Assembly (NCBI RefSeq): GCF_000472865.1 | Contig: NZ_AXAP01000027.1 | Coordinates: forward strand, 1-64,000 | From: Bradyrhizobium elkanii WSM2783 | Lineage (GTDB): Bacteria > Pseudomonadota > Alphaproteobacteria > Rhizobiales > Xanthobacteraceae | Length of the DNA stretch: 64,000 nucleotides | Direction: 5' to 3' | In this document: in pieces, positions 35,177-43,925 of the stretch | Position numbering within the stretch: the first letter of the stretch is position 1 | How the letters are laid out: every line of letters begins with the position of its first letter | Program-made: the position numbers and the translations under genes | The notes under the pieces: generated by a model | What the model was told of the DNA's origin: nothing | Databases searched by the model: none | The model's input: only the letters and a program-made list of their open reading frames with translations

Positions 35177-36250
35177 TTAGATCCGCTTCGGGTTGAACTG
35201 GCGAGAGGAGAGGGGGTGGGCAGCAAGGCGCGAGATCAGGTCGATCACCGCCTCGCGGTCGCCATGGGCAAGCGCGTTCCAGCGAGCAAGATTCTGCTCG
35301 GCGAGCGCGACATAGCGCGTGCGCCAATTCTGGATCGACAGCGCAGCTGCAATCTGCGCCGCGGCGGCGGTGGGCTCGGCGGGATTGATGAAGATGCCGG
35401 AGGCGTCGAGCACCTCACGGAAGATCGGCGCATCGGGTGCTGCAATCGGCAGCCCGGCATATTGCGCTTCGAGCAAGGGCAGGCCGAGCCCTTCGTCATG
35501 CGAGGTGCAGACGAACAGGTCGGCCGCATCAAGCAATTCCCTGACGCGCTCGGTCGGTTGATAATCGTGCAGCGTAACGCCCGACATGGCTTCCAGCGCC
35601 TGCCAGTCGTCGCCCCAGCCGCGCCGGCCGACGATATCCAGCGTGGCGTCGGCAAAACCTCTTCCGCGCAGTGCCGCAACGAGCGCGGCCGCCGCCTTGA
35701 AATTCTTGCGCGGCTCGACGGTGCCGAGGGCGACCAGCCGCAGCGGTCGCGGCGCAGTCGCGCGGCCGGCGCGCTGCTCCGACTGTAATCCGAACACGTT
35801 GCGCACGGAGGGACGGTACAGCGTGATCTCGGCATCGGGTCGGGTATAGGCGGCGATCCGGCGCCTTGTATCGTTGGAGTTGGCAAGGAAGCGCGGATAG
35901 TGCCGCAGCGCCAGCTTGAAGGGACGCGCCATATAGAGCCGGGCACGTGCGTTCAGTTCGGCGGGCCTGGTCACCAGGAAATCATCGTGGATGTAGGGCA
36001 GCACGCGCGAGGCGAACGGCAGCAATAGCGGGCTCGGCGGAAAACCGGGGCACAGCAGTATCGCCGACGAGGTCGCAAGCCGCATCGGCAAGCCAAAGGT
36101 CTGGGTCGTCACCATCTGGCGCGTGCCGCGCGCGGTGACCGGCACCACATTGAGCGGAGCGAGCGCGGACGCGGAAAACAGTTCGAGCGTAATGCGCTCG
36201 AGTCCGGTGACGTGACGTCCGAGATGGGTGTTGTCGACGTAAATGTCCAT
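35177..36250 (-). CDS. Glycosyltransferase family 4 (third)
   Basis: A 357-residue GT-B glycosyltransferase. MDIYVDNTHLGRHVTGLERITLELF is an opening seen in short GT4 enzymes of polysaccharide loci; LVALGTVEPRKNFKAAAAL and the block SHDEGLGLPLLEAQYAGLPIA carry the nucleotide-sugar contacts. The start at 36250 is 20 bp after the polymerase stop. A much longer in-frame reading would overlap the polymerase gene and has no family resemblance. Donor specificity is unknown. Confidence 0.88.
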   Translation of the reverse strand: MDIYVDNTHLGRHVTGLERITLELFSASALAPLNVVPVTARGTRQMVTTQTFGLPMRLATSSAILLCPGFPPSPLLLPFASRVLPYIHDDFLVTRPAELNARARLYMARPFKLALRHYPRFLANSNDTRRRIAAYTRPDAEITLYRPSVRNVFGLQSEQRAGRATAPRPLRLVALGTVEPRKNFKAAAALVAALRGRGFADATLDIVGRRGWGDDWQALEAMSGVTLHDYQPTERVRELLDAADLFVCTSHDEGLGLPLLEAQYAGLPIAAPDAPIFREVLDASGIFINPAEPTAAAAQIAAALSIQNWRTRYVALAEQNLARWNALAHGDREAVIDLISRLAAHPLSSRQFNPKRI

Positions 36251-36270
36251 ACGATGTCCTGACGCCGGAT

Positions 36271-37647
36271 TTACGCGGGAACAGGCCGGTAACGGCGCTG
36301 AGCGACGGGAGGCGGAGGGGCTGTCCGCCGATATTCGTCGCGCGGCAGCAGCACGGTGATCAGGACGATGAACTGTGCAAGCTGGATATTCTTGGACGAG
36401 AAGCTCACCGAGCTCGCAGCGATCGTCAACATCAGCAGCAGCATCGCCCAGACGCCGCGGTCGGCGCGTCGGATGATCTCGGTGAAGAGGCAAGCGAGCC
36501 CAATCGTCAGCGCAACAGTGTGGATGACGCCGAACTGCGCGATGCAGGAGATCCAGAAATTCTCGATACCATAGTCGAGGCCGAGCTGGCTCTGCAGTGA
36601 AGTCACCCGGACCGGATTGGGGCCGAGCAGCAATTCTTGCCAGTCGAAATACGACAGGAGGTGAAAGGTGGCATAGCGTGCTAGCGTGCTGCCCTTGTCG
36701 GAGGAGAAGCGCAGGAGCATCTTGTCGAAGATGCCGAGATCGAGCGCGGCAAATCCGACTGCGCCCGCTGCGAACAGCAGGCAGATGGCGAGGATCGCGG
36801 CCGAGAGCGGGATGCGCTTGCCCCGCAGCATGTGGAGCATCTCGATCCCGACAAGCAGTCCCATCACGATCAGCACGGTCACCAGCGCGGTCCGGCCGCC
36901 GAACGCCATCAGCGAGGCCAGGCTGAAGGCGATCAGCGGCACTCGTATCAGAATCGGAGGGCAGAGCGCCGGCCGCAGCAGCAGCGCCAGCACATAGCCG
37001 GCGACCACGCCCGATGCTGTAAGGGGGTGGCCGAGAAACGCCGAGGAGCGCCATTCGCCGAGGACGACGATGTCGCCCATTGTCAGCGGAATCAGGCGGT
37101 GACCTGAGAAATACTCATAATAGCCGACCACGATATTCACGAGAATCGTGACATGGATCGCCCAGGCGAGCGGCCGTCGTTGCGACGGCGAGAGCTGCCA
37201 GATCGCAAGACACAACACGACCGGCGTCAAGAACGTATCGAAGATCACCGTGAACGGCCGTTCCAGCACGAACATCTGCACCAGCAGGAACAGCCAGCAG
37301 AGCAGATAGAACAAGAGGAGCTTCGACTGCGAGAACATCCGGTCGATCTCGCCGATCGGCCCGCGGCTGCGCATCAGCAGCAGGAAAAAGGCGAGGAAGG
37401 TGAAGTACGTCGTCGGATGCAGCTTCTCGTAAAAATTGCCGCCCGCCGTCAGATAGTGGATCTTCACGTTGGTGAGCATGCCCGCCGAGAGCATGAACAT
37501 CGCGACGACTGCGAGCACAAGAAAGCCCGTCGCCAGCCACTCGACAAAGGTGTCGAATGTCATCCCATGCGTCCGTGCTCCGGACGGCGTGTGCGACGCC
37601 GCGCCGGGCAGACTTAGAGGTTGGCTGGCAAAGCCGCGCGTGTTCAC
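36271..37647 (-). CDS. O-antigen ligase/polymerase family protein (Wzy-like)
   Basis: A 458-residue membrane protein with about 10-12 helices and a large periplasmic loop near residues 285-340 (MLLRFSSDKGSTLARYATFHLLSYFDWQELLLG). The arginines and histidine in that loop (AFLGHPLTASG earlier, FGGRTALV) fit the Wzy/WaaL fold. GTG start overlaps the kinase stop (GTGA), implying translational coupling. In this locus it is the expected polymerase (GumE counterpart), and no other candidate is present. Confidence 0.83.
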   Translation of the reverse strand: MNTRGFASQPLSLPGAASHTPSGARTHGMTFDTFVEWLATGFLVLAVVAMFMLSAGMLTNVKIHYLTAGGNFYEKLHPTTYFTFLAFFLLLMRSRGPIGEIDRMFSQSKLLLFYLLCWLFLLVQMFVLERPFTVIFDTFLTPVVLCLAIWQLSPSQRRPLAWAIHVTILVNIVVGYYEYFSGHRLIPLTMGDIVVLGEWRSSAFLGHPLTASGVVAGYVLALLLRPALCPPILIRVPLIAFSLASLMAFGGRTALVTVLIVMGLLVGIEMLHMLRGKRIPLSAAILAICLLFAAGAVGFAALDLGIFDKMLLRFSSDKGSTLARYATFHLLSYFDWQELLLGPNPVRVTSLQSQLGLDYGIENFWISCIAQFGVIHTVALTIGLACLFTEIIRRADRGVWAMLLLMLTIAASSVSFSSKNIQLAQFIVLITVLLPRDEYRRTAPPPPVAQRRYRPVPA

Positions 37648-39962
37648 CGCGCCGCTCCGGGGCTGAGGCTCGCGGTTCCGTATGGTTTGAGATAGGCGGA
37701 ACTGCGGTAGTAGTCGTAGAACTGCAGGCGACTGAGGTCGACGCGCGTGAGAACGGTGCCGAGAATGCGATCGGAGACCGGCGAGAGCAGGTCGATGGTG
37801 TGGGCCAGGACCTCGCGCGGGGTCTGATCCCAGGCCAGCGCCAGGATGATGCGGTCCGCAAGCTCGGCCAGCGCCCGGCCGTCAACCAGCGGCACCAGCG
37901 GCGGCGAGTCGACGATGATCAATTCGTAGCGATGACGTAAGTGATCGAGCACATCGACGATGCGGTCGGAGAACATCAGTTCGGTAATGATCTCGGCCTG
38001 CTTGACCGCGGTCGACGGCAGCACGGACAGTCCGGTGCTTTCGTCGGTCAGGATCGCCTGGTCGATAGCCGCGCGTCCCAGGGCCACGTCCAACAATCCG
38101 ATGTCGGCGCGCGGGCAGAGCGAGCGGGTGAGTTGCGGGTTGCGGAGATCGCCGTCGATCAGAAGCGTCCGGATACCCAACGTCGCCAGCGACTGCGCCA
38201 GATTGCCGGCAAGCGTGGTCTTGCCTTCGCTGTCCAGGGCCGAGGTGACGAGCACGACCCTGACTGGCTGCAGCCGCATCGTCCGTTGCAGCGCCAGGCG
38301 AACCGAGCGAATCGCTTCCGCGAAGAATGTGGCGGGCTCGTCGATCGCATAGCGCATCAAAGGCGGTTGCAAGGCGGCCGGCAACAGCTTGACCGTTCTC
38401 GGATCGTGATTTTCGAGTTCGCCCCGTCCGCGCCGCCGCGCCAATCCTGCAAGCTCCCTTGTGCCGATCAACGGCACCGCGGCGAGCGCCGGCACGCCCG
38501 ATATCGACTCCGCCTGCTCCAGCGTCTTGATGCGGCCGTCGAGATAGTCGGCCCCGAAGGCGAGCACGGTTCCCAAGCCGAGGCCGAGCATCCCGGCAAG
38601 GCCCAGGATCAGCATGGTCTTCGGCGAGGAGGGGCGGATCGGAACGCTGGCTTTGGTCACCACCCGCGAATCCGGCAATTCGAGGCTTTCCTGCGACGTC
38701 GCTTCCTTCGAGCGCGCCAGATAGGATTCATAGAGAGTGCGGTTGGCTTCGGCCTCGCGCTGCAACTCATGCAGCCGTACCTGGGCCTGGCTCGAGGTAT
38801 TGGATACGTTCTGCAACTGCTCCAGGCTCTGGCTCAGCGAGTTTTCGCGGGAGAGCGCCACGTCGTAATCGTGCTTGGTGCTCTCGAGGATCCGCTTGAT
38901 TTCCTCGTTGATCAGCCGCTGGGTGTCCTTGAGCTGCGCGCGCACATTGGTGACGAGCGGATGCCGCGCGCCGTATTTGCTGGAGAGATCGGCCTCGTTC
39001 TTGGCAATATCGGCATATTGCGTCCGCAACTTCGTGATCATATCCGACGAAATCGCCGCATTGATGCCGCCGGGGTCGCCACCGGATTTGGCGATCTGCT
39101 GCACCTGGTCGTATTTGGCGCGCGCCTCCGCGGTCTGCACCCGCGCGGCGATCAGCTTGTTGTTGAGGTCGGTGATCTGCTGGTCGTTGACGGTCACGCC
39201 CTGCGACACCGTCAGATTGTTGGCGGATCGGAAATCCTCAACCGCCTTCTCGGAGGCGACGACCCTCGACTTGAGATCGTTGATCTGGCCGCCGAGCCAG
39301 TTAGCCGCGATGCGGGTCGCGTCATTCTTGGCGCGGACCTGATCCTCGAAATAGGCGTCCGCGACCGCGTTGGCGATAATAGCGGCCTTCGACGGCGATT
39401 CCGAGCTGACATTGATATCGACCAGGAAGGTCGTGCCTTGCCGAGTCACCTTCATGCGCTTCTGCAGGATTTCGATCGAACGCGCGCGCGCCGCGTCTTG
39501 CGGATCCGCCGCGCCTTCGGGCGCAGCCGAGGCGAACAGCCGCTTGATCGGATCGAGGAGGCCTGGTGTCGGGATGAATTCCGGATCTTCCGTCAGCTTC
39601 AGCCTGCGGACCACACGGTCCAGGATCGCGATCGACTGGATCAGCAATGACTGGCTTTCGATGGTTGCATCATCGGTGCCATAGTTCGAAAGCGCGGTCT
39701 GGCTGTTGGTCTCGACAGCGGCGGCTCGGCGTGGATCGACCAGCACGGTCGCGGTTGCCGTATATAAAGTCGTGGCCAGCAGGCAGTAGGTCAGCCCGAG
39801 CGCGACCAGCACGACAGCGGGCAGGATGGCAAGCTTGTAGCGGCGGCGCAGGATACGCGCCATCTCGCGCAGATCGACGGTCGGAGCCTGCCAGCGACTT
39901 GCGGCAGGTTCCGTCCTCTCTTCCGGAGGGCGATGCAGGTGCTCAGAACTGCGTTGTAACAT
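37644..39962 (-). CDS. Wzz/Wzc-type co-polymerase with BY-kinase domain
   Basis: A 772-residue inner-membrane protein. Wzz domain: first helix LAILPAVVLVALGLTYCLLA near 45-65, a long periplasmic coiled-coil region (about 200-420), GNVR-like segment and second helix MLILGLAGMLGLGLGTVLAF near 450-470. The cytoplasmic tyrosine-kinase domain has Walker A SALDSEGKTTLAGNLA, Walker A' LLIDGDLRNPQL and Walker B LIIVDSPPL, and ends in a tyrosine cluster (FYDYYRSSAYLKPY, five Tyr). Walker A has DSE where most relatives read PGE. It controls chain length through autophosphorylation. It overlaps the upstream barrel gene by 20 bp. Confidence 0.93.
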   Translation of the reverse strand: MLQRSSEHLHRPPEERTEPAASRWQAPTVDLREMARILRRRYKLAILPAVVLVALGLTYCLLATTLYTATATVLVDPRRAAAVETNSQTALSNYGTDDATIESQSLLIQSIAILDRVVRRLKLTEDPEFIPTPGLLDPIKRLFASAAPEGAADPQDAARARSIEILQKRMKVTRQGTTFLVDINVSSESPSKAAIIANAVADAYFEDQVRAKNDATRIAANWLGGQINDLKSRVVASEKAVEDFRSANNLTVSQGVTVNDQQITDLNNKLIAARVQTAEARAKYDQVQQIAKSGGDPGGINAAISSDMITKLRTQYADIAKNEADLSSKYGARHPLVTNVRAQLKDTQRLINEEIKRILESTKHDYDVALSRENSLSQSLEQLQNVSNTSSQAQVRLHELQREAEANRTLYESYLARSKEATSQESLELPDSRVVTKASVPIRPSSPKTMLILGLAGMLGLGLGTVLAFGADYLDGRIKTLEQAESISGVPALAAVPLIGTRELAGLARRRGRGELENHDPRTVKLLPAALQPPLMRYAIDEPATFFAEAIRSVRLALQRTMRLQPVRVVLVTSALDSEGKTTLAGNLAQSLATLGIRTLLIDGDLRNPQLTRSLCPRADIGLLDVALGRAAIDQAILTDESTGLSVLPSTAVKQAEIITELMFSDRIVDVLDHLRHRYELIIVDSPPLVPLVDGRALAELADRIILALAWDQTPREVLAHTIDLLSPVSDRILGTVLTRVDLSRLQFYDYYRSSAYLKPYGTASLSPGAAR

Positions 39963-41370
39963 TCAATCCCACCAGATGTTTGTCGTAGCTGAAAGTCGGA
40001 ATGTTGCTTTCGCGCGACGTGAAGCGGTAGTAGACCGCGATCGCGGCGAAACGATTCAGCAGATATTTGACGCGGGCATCGGACGTGGTGACCTGATCCT
40101 TGCGCGGCTGCCCGAAGAAGCGGTCGATCTCATAGGCGCCGTAGAACGAAACGATGACGTTGCGACGGAACTCATAGTCCAGCCCGAACTGCACGGCGTT
40201 GGCGAGCACGCCGCTCGCACTCGTGACGGAAGTCTCCGTGACGATCTGCTCGGCGTTGAAGTGAACGTCGATCATCCGCGTCGGGCTCCAGGTCAGCCTG
40301 GCGCGATAGGTCGGGCCTGCGATCGTGCCGATAGTCGGATCGACGAACTGTTGCTGCACATAGCCGAAGCCGATTTCGCCGGTGATCAGGCGCGCCAGTC
40401 CGAGGGTGACGCCGGTGAGCGCACGATAGCCCTGGGAGCTCAGCGGCTGGAGAGGCTGGCCGCGGAGGTCGCGCACATTGCCCTCGGCGCTGCCGAACCA
40501 GCCAAGGGTCTCGGAAAACGCATAATCGATCCGGCTATGGAGCGAGTAGATCTGTCCGTCGCGGGCATCCTGGTTGATGGTCCTGCCGTCCTGCGAGACG
40601 GTCGAGCCGTAGTCGTAGGAATCGGTGCTGAATCCGACGGAGGTGGTCAGCCGGTTGAATTCCTTGCGGAAGGTCAAATCGCCTGAGTACCAGTTATAAG
40701 GTGTCGGCGCGATGGCGTTGGCGGGCGAACTCAGCGAGCCGACGCCCTCGTTGAGATGCGCGATCTGGAAGCTGCCCAGCAGCGCCATGTCATGAGCAAT
40801 GTCGATCCAGCCATTGCCCTTCAGGCTGGCATTGGTCTGGTTGAGGCTGGAGTTCTGCTTGTAGACCGTCTCCTGGACATCGAGCTTAAGGTCGAGACCG
40901 TGCCGCTCCCATAGGCTATGGGCGCGCAACTGCGGCTCGACTACCGCCGCAACGTCACTGCGGATGTCGGTGTTCGACGCGAACACGTTGCTGTCGAAGA
41001 ACCCGCCGGTGATCAGCGACGGATTGAACATCCACGAGCCCGAACGAATGCCCACTGGCTCATAGCCAGGCTGTAGGCGGCCTTTCACGGGCGTGTCCTC
41101 CGGCGGTATGTCTTCACGGGTGTCAGGATCGGTCAGCTTGGGTAGCGGGGATGGCTCGAAGATTTGTTGCGCATTCCATGGCGGCGCCACCTCCTCATTT
41201 GGCCAGGGGAGCACCTGTGCTTCCGCCGGTGATCCGAGTCCAAGCACAATCGCAGTCACCGGCGCGGGTACGATCGTCAGTCCGCGGCGACCGAACGCGA
41301 CGAGCGAACGGGCTCGCCACCCACTCGTTCCAATCGCGTTCAACCAGCCAAATGCAGTCGTGCGTCCCAT
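39943..41370 (-). CDS. Outer-membrane beta-barrel protein of the polysaccharide locus
   Basis: A 475-residue exported protein (hydrophobic segment LTIVPAPVTAIVLGLGSPAEAQ). After a proline-rich stretch with EDIPPEDTPVKGRLQPGYEPVGIRSG it runs as alternating amphipathic strands (NVFASNTDIRSDVAAVVEPQLRAHS..., GEIGFGYVQQQF, AIAVYYRFTSRESN) and ends in QF, the terminal aromatic used for barrel insertion. It matches the BBP2-like/capsule-locus barrel family found next to Wza-Wzc in rhizobia. It may serve polymer passage through or at the outer membrane. Confidence 0.82.
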   Translation of the reverse strand: MGRTTAFGWLNAIGTSGWRARSLVAFGRRGLTIVPAPVTAIVLGLGSPAEAQVLPWPNEEVAPPWNAQQIFEPSPLPKLTDPDTREDIPPEDTPVKGRLQPGYEPVGIRSGSWMFNPSLITGGFFDSNVFASNTDIRSDVAAVVEPQLRAHSLWERHGLDLKLDVQETVYKQNSSLNQTNASLKGNGWIDIAHDMALLGSFQIAHLNEGVGSLSSPANAIAPTPYNWYSGDLTFRKEFNRLTTSVGFSTDSYDYGSTVSQDGRTINQDARDGQIYSLHSRIDYAFSETLGWFGSAEGNVRDLRGQPLQPLSSQGYRALTGVTLGLARLITGEIGFGYVQQQFVDPTIGTIAGPTYRARLTWSPTRMIDVHFNAEQIVTETSVTSASGVLANAVQFGLDYEFRRNVIVSFYGAYEIDRFFGQPRKDQVTTSDARVKYLLNRFAAIAVYYRFTSRESNIPTFSYDKHLVGLNVTTQF

Positions 41371-41671
41371 AATCCATCCCTTGCGGGAACTCTGGAGCGG
41401 TGAAGTTCTGAGGCCCGGCTGCCCGTGCTCACAAATTCACCGCGGACTGCGCATTGACATGGCAGCCCTTTGCACTTGTTACGCGCGCACGACGGAGCAT
41501 TGCTGGTTTGATCAGAGAACATCTTCCCGCGCATTAACGTGCGTCGCGGGAAAAAGTTTTCTGCATTGCAAAATAATACTCATCGCAAATCGACGACACT
41601 ATGGCAGCGCGCATGACGTAAATGTTTACGCGCGTGATTTGCGAGCGAGATTGCTCCGTCGAACGAGCCAC
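41371..41671. other. Gene-free stretch between export lipoprotein-like gene and barrel gene
   Basis: About 300 bp. It contains a short inverted repeat TTCCCGCG/CGCGGGAA (41524-41551) followed by an A-run and TTTT on the plus strand. The region probably carries a separate promoter for the barrel-kinase-polymerase genes. Confidence 0.4.
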
Positions 41672-42265
41672 TCAGAAGTAGCGCTCGGGAACCCGGATGT
41701 TGTCGCCAGGGAACACCAGGATCGGTGCATCGAGCGCGTAGATCTCCTCCGCTGGACTGCCCGATCGGCGCAGATAGACCTTGCCCTCGTTGGCGCGATA
41801 GGTGAATCCGCCGGCACTGGCGACCGCATCCATCACCGTCAGACCAAGGCGGTACGGATACTCGCCGGCCTTCTTGACCTCGCCGAGGATGTAATAAGGT
41901 CTGTACGCGACGATCTCGACGTTCACCTTCGGATCACGCACGATGTCCTTCGATAGCGCGGATGTGATCGCGCGTTCCAACTGCTTGGTCGTCATGCCGG
42001 ACGCCCTCATGCGTCCTGCAAGTGGAATCGAGACCTGACCACTCGCGTCGATTTCATACTCGCCCGTGATGTCGGGCTCTCCATATACCTTCACACGCAC
42101 TCTGTCGTTCGGGCCGAGCACGTAGGTCCCTGTCGAGAACGCATGCGAGCCGGTTTGCGTTTGAGCCGACGCGCAAGTTGCAAAACCCGCGATACTCGCC
42201 AAAACGAACGCAAATAGAATATTGCGTGGCGCCGCGCGGGCGACACGGATTGATTGTTGCTGCAT
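41672..42265 (-). CDS. Polysaccharide export protein (Wza/GumB-like)
   Basis: A 197-residue periplasmic/outer-membrane export protein with a signal peptide (ILFAFVLASIAGFATCASAQ). It has a Poly_export domain (YVLGPNDRVRVKVYGEPDITGEYEIDASGQVSIPLAGRM, AITSALSKDIVRDPKVNVEIV) followed by one SLBB domain (YYILGEVKKAGEYPYRLGLTVMDAVASAGGFT). It is short like GumB and lacks the extra C-terminal helix domain of E. coli Wza, so another outer-membrane component, such as the adjacent barrel, may complete the pore. Confidence 0.92.
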   Translation of the reverse strand: MQQQSIRVARAAPRNILFAFVLASIAGFATCASAQTQTGSHAFSTGTYVLGPNDRVRVKVYGEPDITGEYEIDASGQVSIPLAGRMRASGMTTKQLERAITSALSKDIVRDPKVNVEIVAYRPYYILGEVKKAGEYPYRLGLTVMDAVASAGGFTYRANEGKVYLRRSGSPAEEIYALDAPILVFPGDNIRVPERYF

Positions 42266-42403
42266 GACTGCATCCCCACGAAAGTCCCGTCAGTAACGGC
42301 GCGGAGCATAAGTGAGCAAACAAGGCGAAAAAATGTGGGTAGTGGTTCCGCGACAGCTCCATGCGGTTCCATGGTCGCGCAGCGTTAATGGCGCCATCGT
42401 CTG

Positions 42404-43138
42404 TCACAGGACCAGAATCGCTGTTCCTTCGATGGCGATGCAGGTCAGCGTCCCGCTTCTCCACGCGCCGGTGTCGATATTGATGCGGTTATGCCTGATG
42501 TCGGGATGGGGAACCGGGGTGTGGCCGTGCACGACATATTTGCCGTGATCTTCATCCGAACTGAGAAACTCCTGGCGGATCCAAAGTAGATCCTCCGGAT
42601 GCTGTTGCTCGACCGGAACGCTGGGGCGCACCCCGGCATGGGCAAAGAAGAAGTCACCACAGATAAAGCTGTCGCGCAGGCATTGCAGGAACAGGACATG
42701 CGTGCGTGGGAAGACGTTGAGAAAACGGCGCTGCAGGTTGACTTCGGAGACGGGCATGTCGCGCGGAAACACGCCATAGGAGGCGAGCGTCTGCAAGCCG
42801 CCGAGCCGCCGCCACTGCGCGAACGCCGCCGGATCGTCAAGAAAGTGTTGCAACAGCTCTTCATGATTACCGCGCAGGCAAACTGCGTGATTCCTGACGA
42901 GGCGAACTGCCAACAGATCGAGCACGGTCTTGGAATCGGGGCCGCGGTCGATATAGTCACCGAGATAGATCTCGAGCGCGTAGCGGATCGGCCGCCGGGC
43001 TATGTCGTCGTCGATACGCGCAATGGTCTCGGCGAGCAGGTCGGCGCGTCCGTGAATGTCGCCGACCGCGTAGATGCGCGTGTCTGCGGGAGCCGAAGGT
43101 GCAACGTAGTGAGGATATGCAACTGGCGGCCGCATCAT
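42404..43138 (-). CDS. Serine/threonine-type metallophosphoesterase
   Basis: A 244-residue PPP-family-like phosphatase. Metal-binding motifs are complete: GDIHG (26-30), GDYIDRG (60-66), GNHE (90-93), and downstream histidines in FFFAHAGVRP and YVVHGHTPVPHP. It resembles lambda/ApaH-like bacterial protein phosphatases. There is no signal peptide. It sits 138 bp before wza in the same direction. A role in reversing phosphorylation related to the locus is possible, although PPP enzymes act mainly on Ser/Thr or dinucleotides rather than tyrosine. Confidence 0.87.
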   Translation of the reverse strand: MMRPPVAYPHYVAPSAPADTRIYAVGDIHGRADLLAETIARIDDDIARRPIRYALEIYLGDYIDRGPDSKTVLDLLAVRLVRNHAVCLRGNHEELLQHFLDDPAAFAQWRRLGGLQTLASYGVFPRDMPVSEVNLQRRFLNVFPRTHVLFLQCLRDSFICGDFFFAHAGVRPSVPVEQQHPEDLLWIRQEFLSSDEDHGKYVVHGHTPVPHPDIRHNRINIDTGAWRSGTLTCIAIEGTAILVL

Positions 43139-43227
43139 CGGTTGCTTCGATCATGGAACCGTCATGAGGTCAATCGGCGGCCCCGCCGCAGCGGCACCTG
43201 TTCCCGTTTCGCTTGCCTGTATAAAGT

Positions 43228-43365
43228 CTAGAAGAAGATCATTCGGATGAGCAGAATGATCACGATCCAGGCAAGCATGTTCGTCAGGATGATGCGGTTC
43301 CTCAATTTACGCCCCGCAGGATCGAGTCGTTTTGGTTCAGGGCGATCCAAACGCGCCGCGATCAT
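43228..43365 (-). CDS. Tiny single-helix membrane protein (45 aa)
   Basis: A 45-residue product: basic, proline-containing cytoplasmic part (RLDRPEPKRLDPAGRKLRNR) followed by one membrane helix (MLAWIVIILLIRMIFF). The ATG at 43365 has an excellent GGAGG site 6 bp upstream, better than the longer in-frame start at 43461. It is the first minus-strand gene of the polysaccharide locus, 90 bp before the phosphatase. The function is unknown. Confidence 0.6.
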   Translation of the reverse strand: MIAARLDRPEPKRLDPAGRKLRNRIILTNMLAWIVIILLIRMIFF

Positions 43366-43925
43366 TGGCGCCTCCCTGGAAAATCTTTCCGAGACAAGCG
43401 GCTTCTTCGTTAAGGCAGTTTTCGCGTGTTGATGTCCCGCAATCATCGAGAAGACCATCAATTGAAATGATCGCGTCGGGGAGAGTACGAGTGGCGCTTT
43501 AGTATGCAGTGAAAGAAATCCTTCAAAAATGATCGCACAGATTAAGTGCTTGATATAGCCGTTGCGTGGCCATTTCTGAATCGAATCCGATTCGCGCGTG
43601 GTTCCAGGTTTGCGTTAATGCATGGCTGCATCGAAACACACGCAGCGCATTTCGCGTGCACTTCAACCTAAGCGCTTCCGAACAAAACGGATTCTTTGCA
43701 TCGCACAAAGCTCACGATGCCGCGATGCAAAACGGCGCGCAACATTTTCGTTTTGCTGCCCCATTTCGCTCAAAGAGTTCGTAGAGTTATACCGCCGCGC
43801 GATCGAGACGCGTCTCTGCTACGCAGGAAAATTCGCAATTGCGAAGGTGCCCGCGAGACGGGCAGTGACGGTCTGCGTCGTCGCGCTTGTGACCTCTTTG
43901 GGTTCAACAGAGAGAGCGAGAGCAA
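43366..43925. promoter_or_regulatory. Divergent control region of the polysaccharide locus
   Basis: About 560 bp separate the minus-strand export genes from the plus-strand priming transferase, and the sequence is visibly more A/T-rich than surrounding genes. It contains a perfect 14-bp palindrome TTCGCAATTGCGAA (43832-43845), about 80 bp before the transferase ATG, and a 6-4-6 palindrome GAATCG-AATC-CGATTC (43578-43593). Short frames within it have no ribosome site. Promoters for both directions must lie here. Confidence 0.55.

Noticed and set aside
37941..39650. 569-codon plus-strand open frame opposite the Wzc-type kinase
   Set aside because: The opposite strand encodes a complete Wzz/BY-kinase with all motifs; this frame has none.
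41524..41551. TTCCCGCG/CGCGGGAA hairpin considered as terminator of the export gene
   Set aside because: On the minus strand the T-run precedes the stem rather than follows it, and on the plus strand no gene leads into it.
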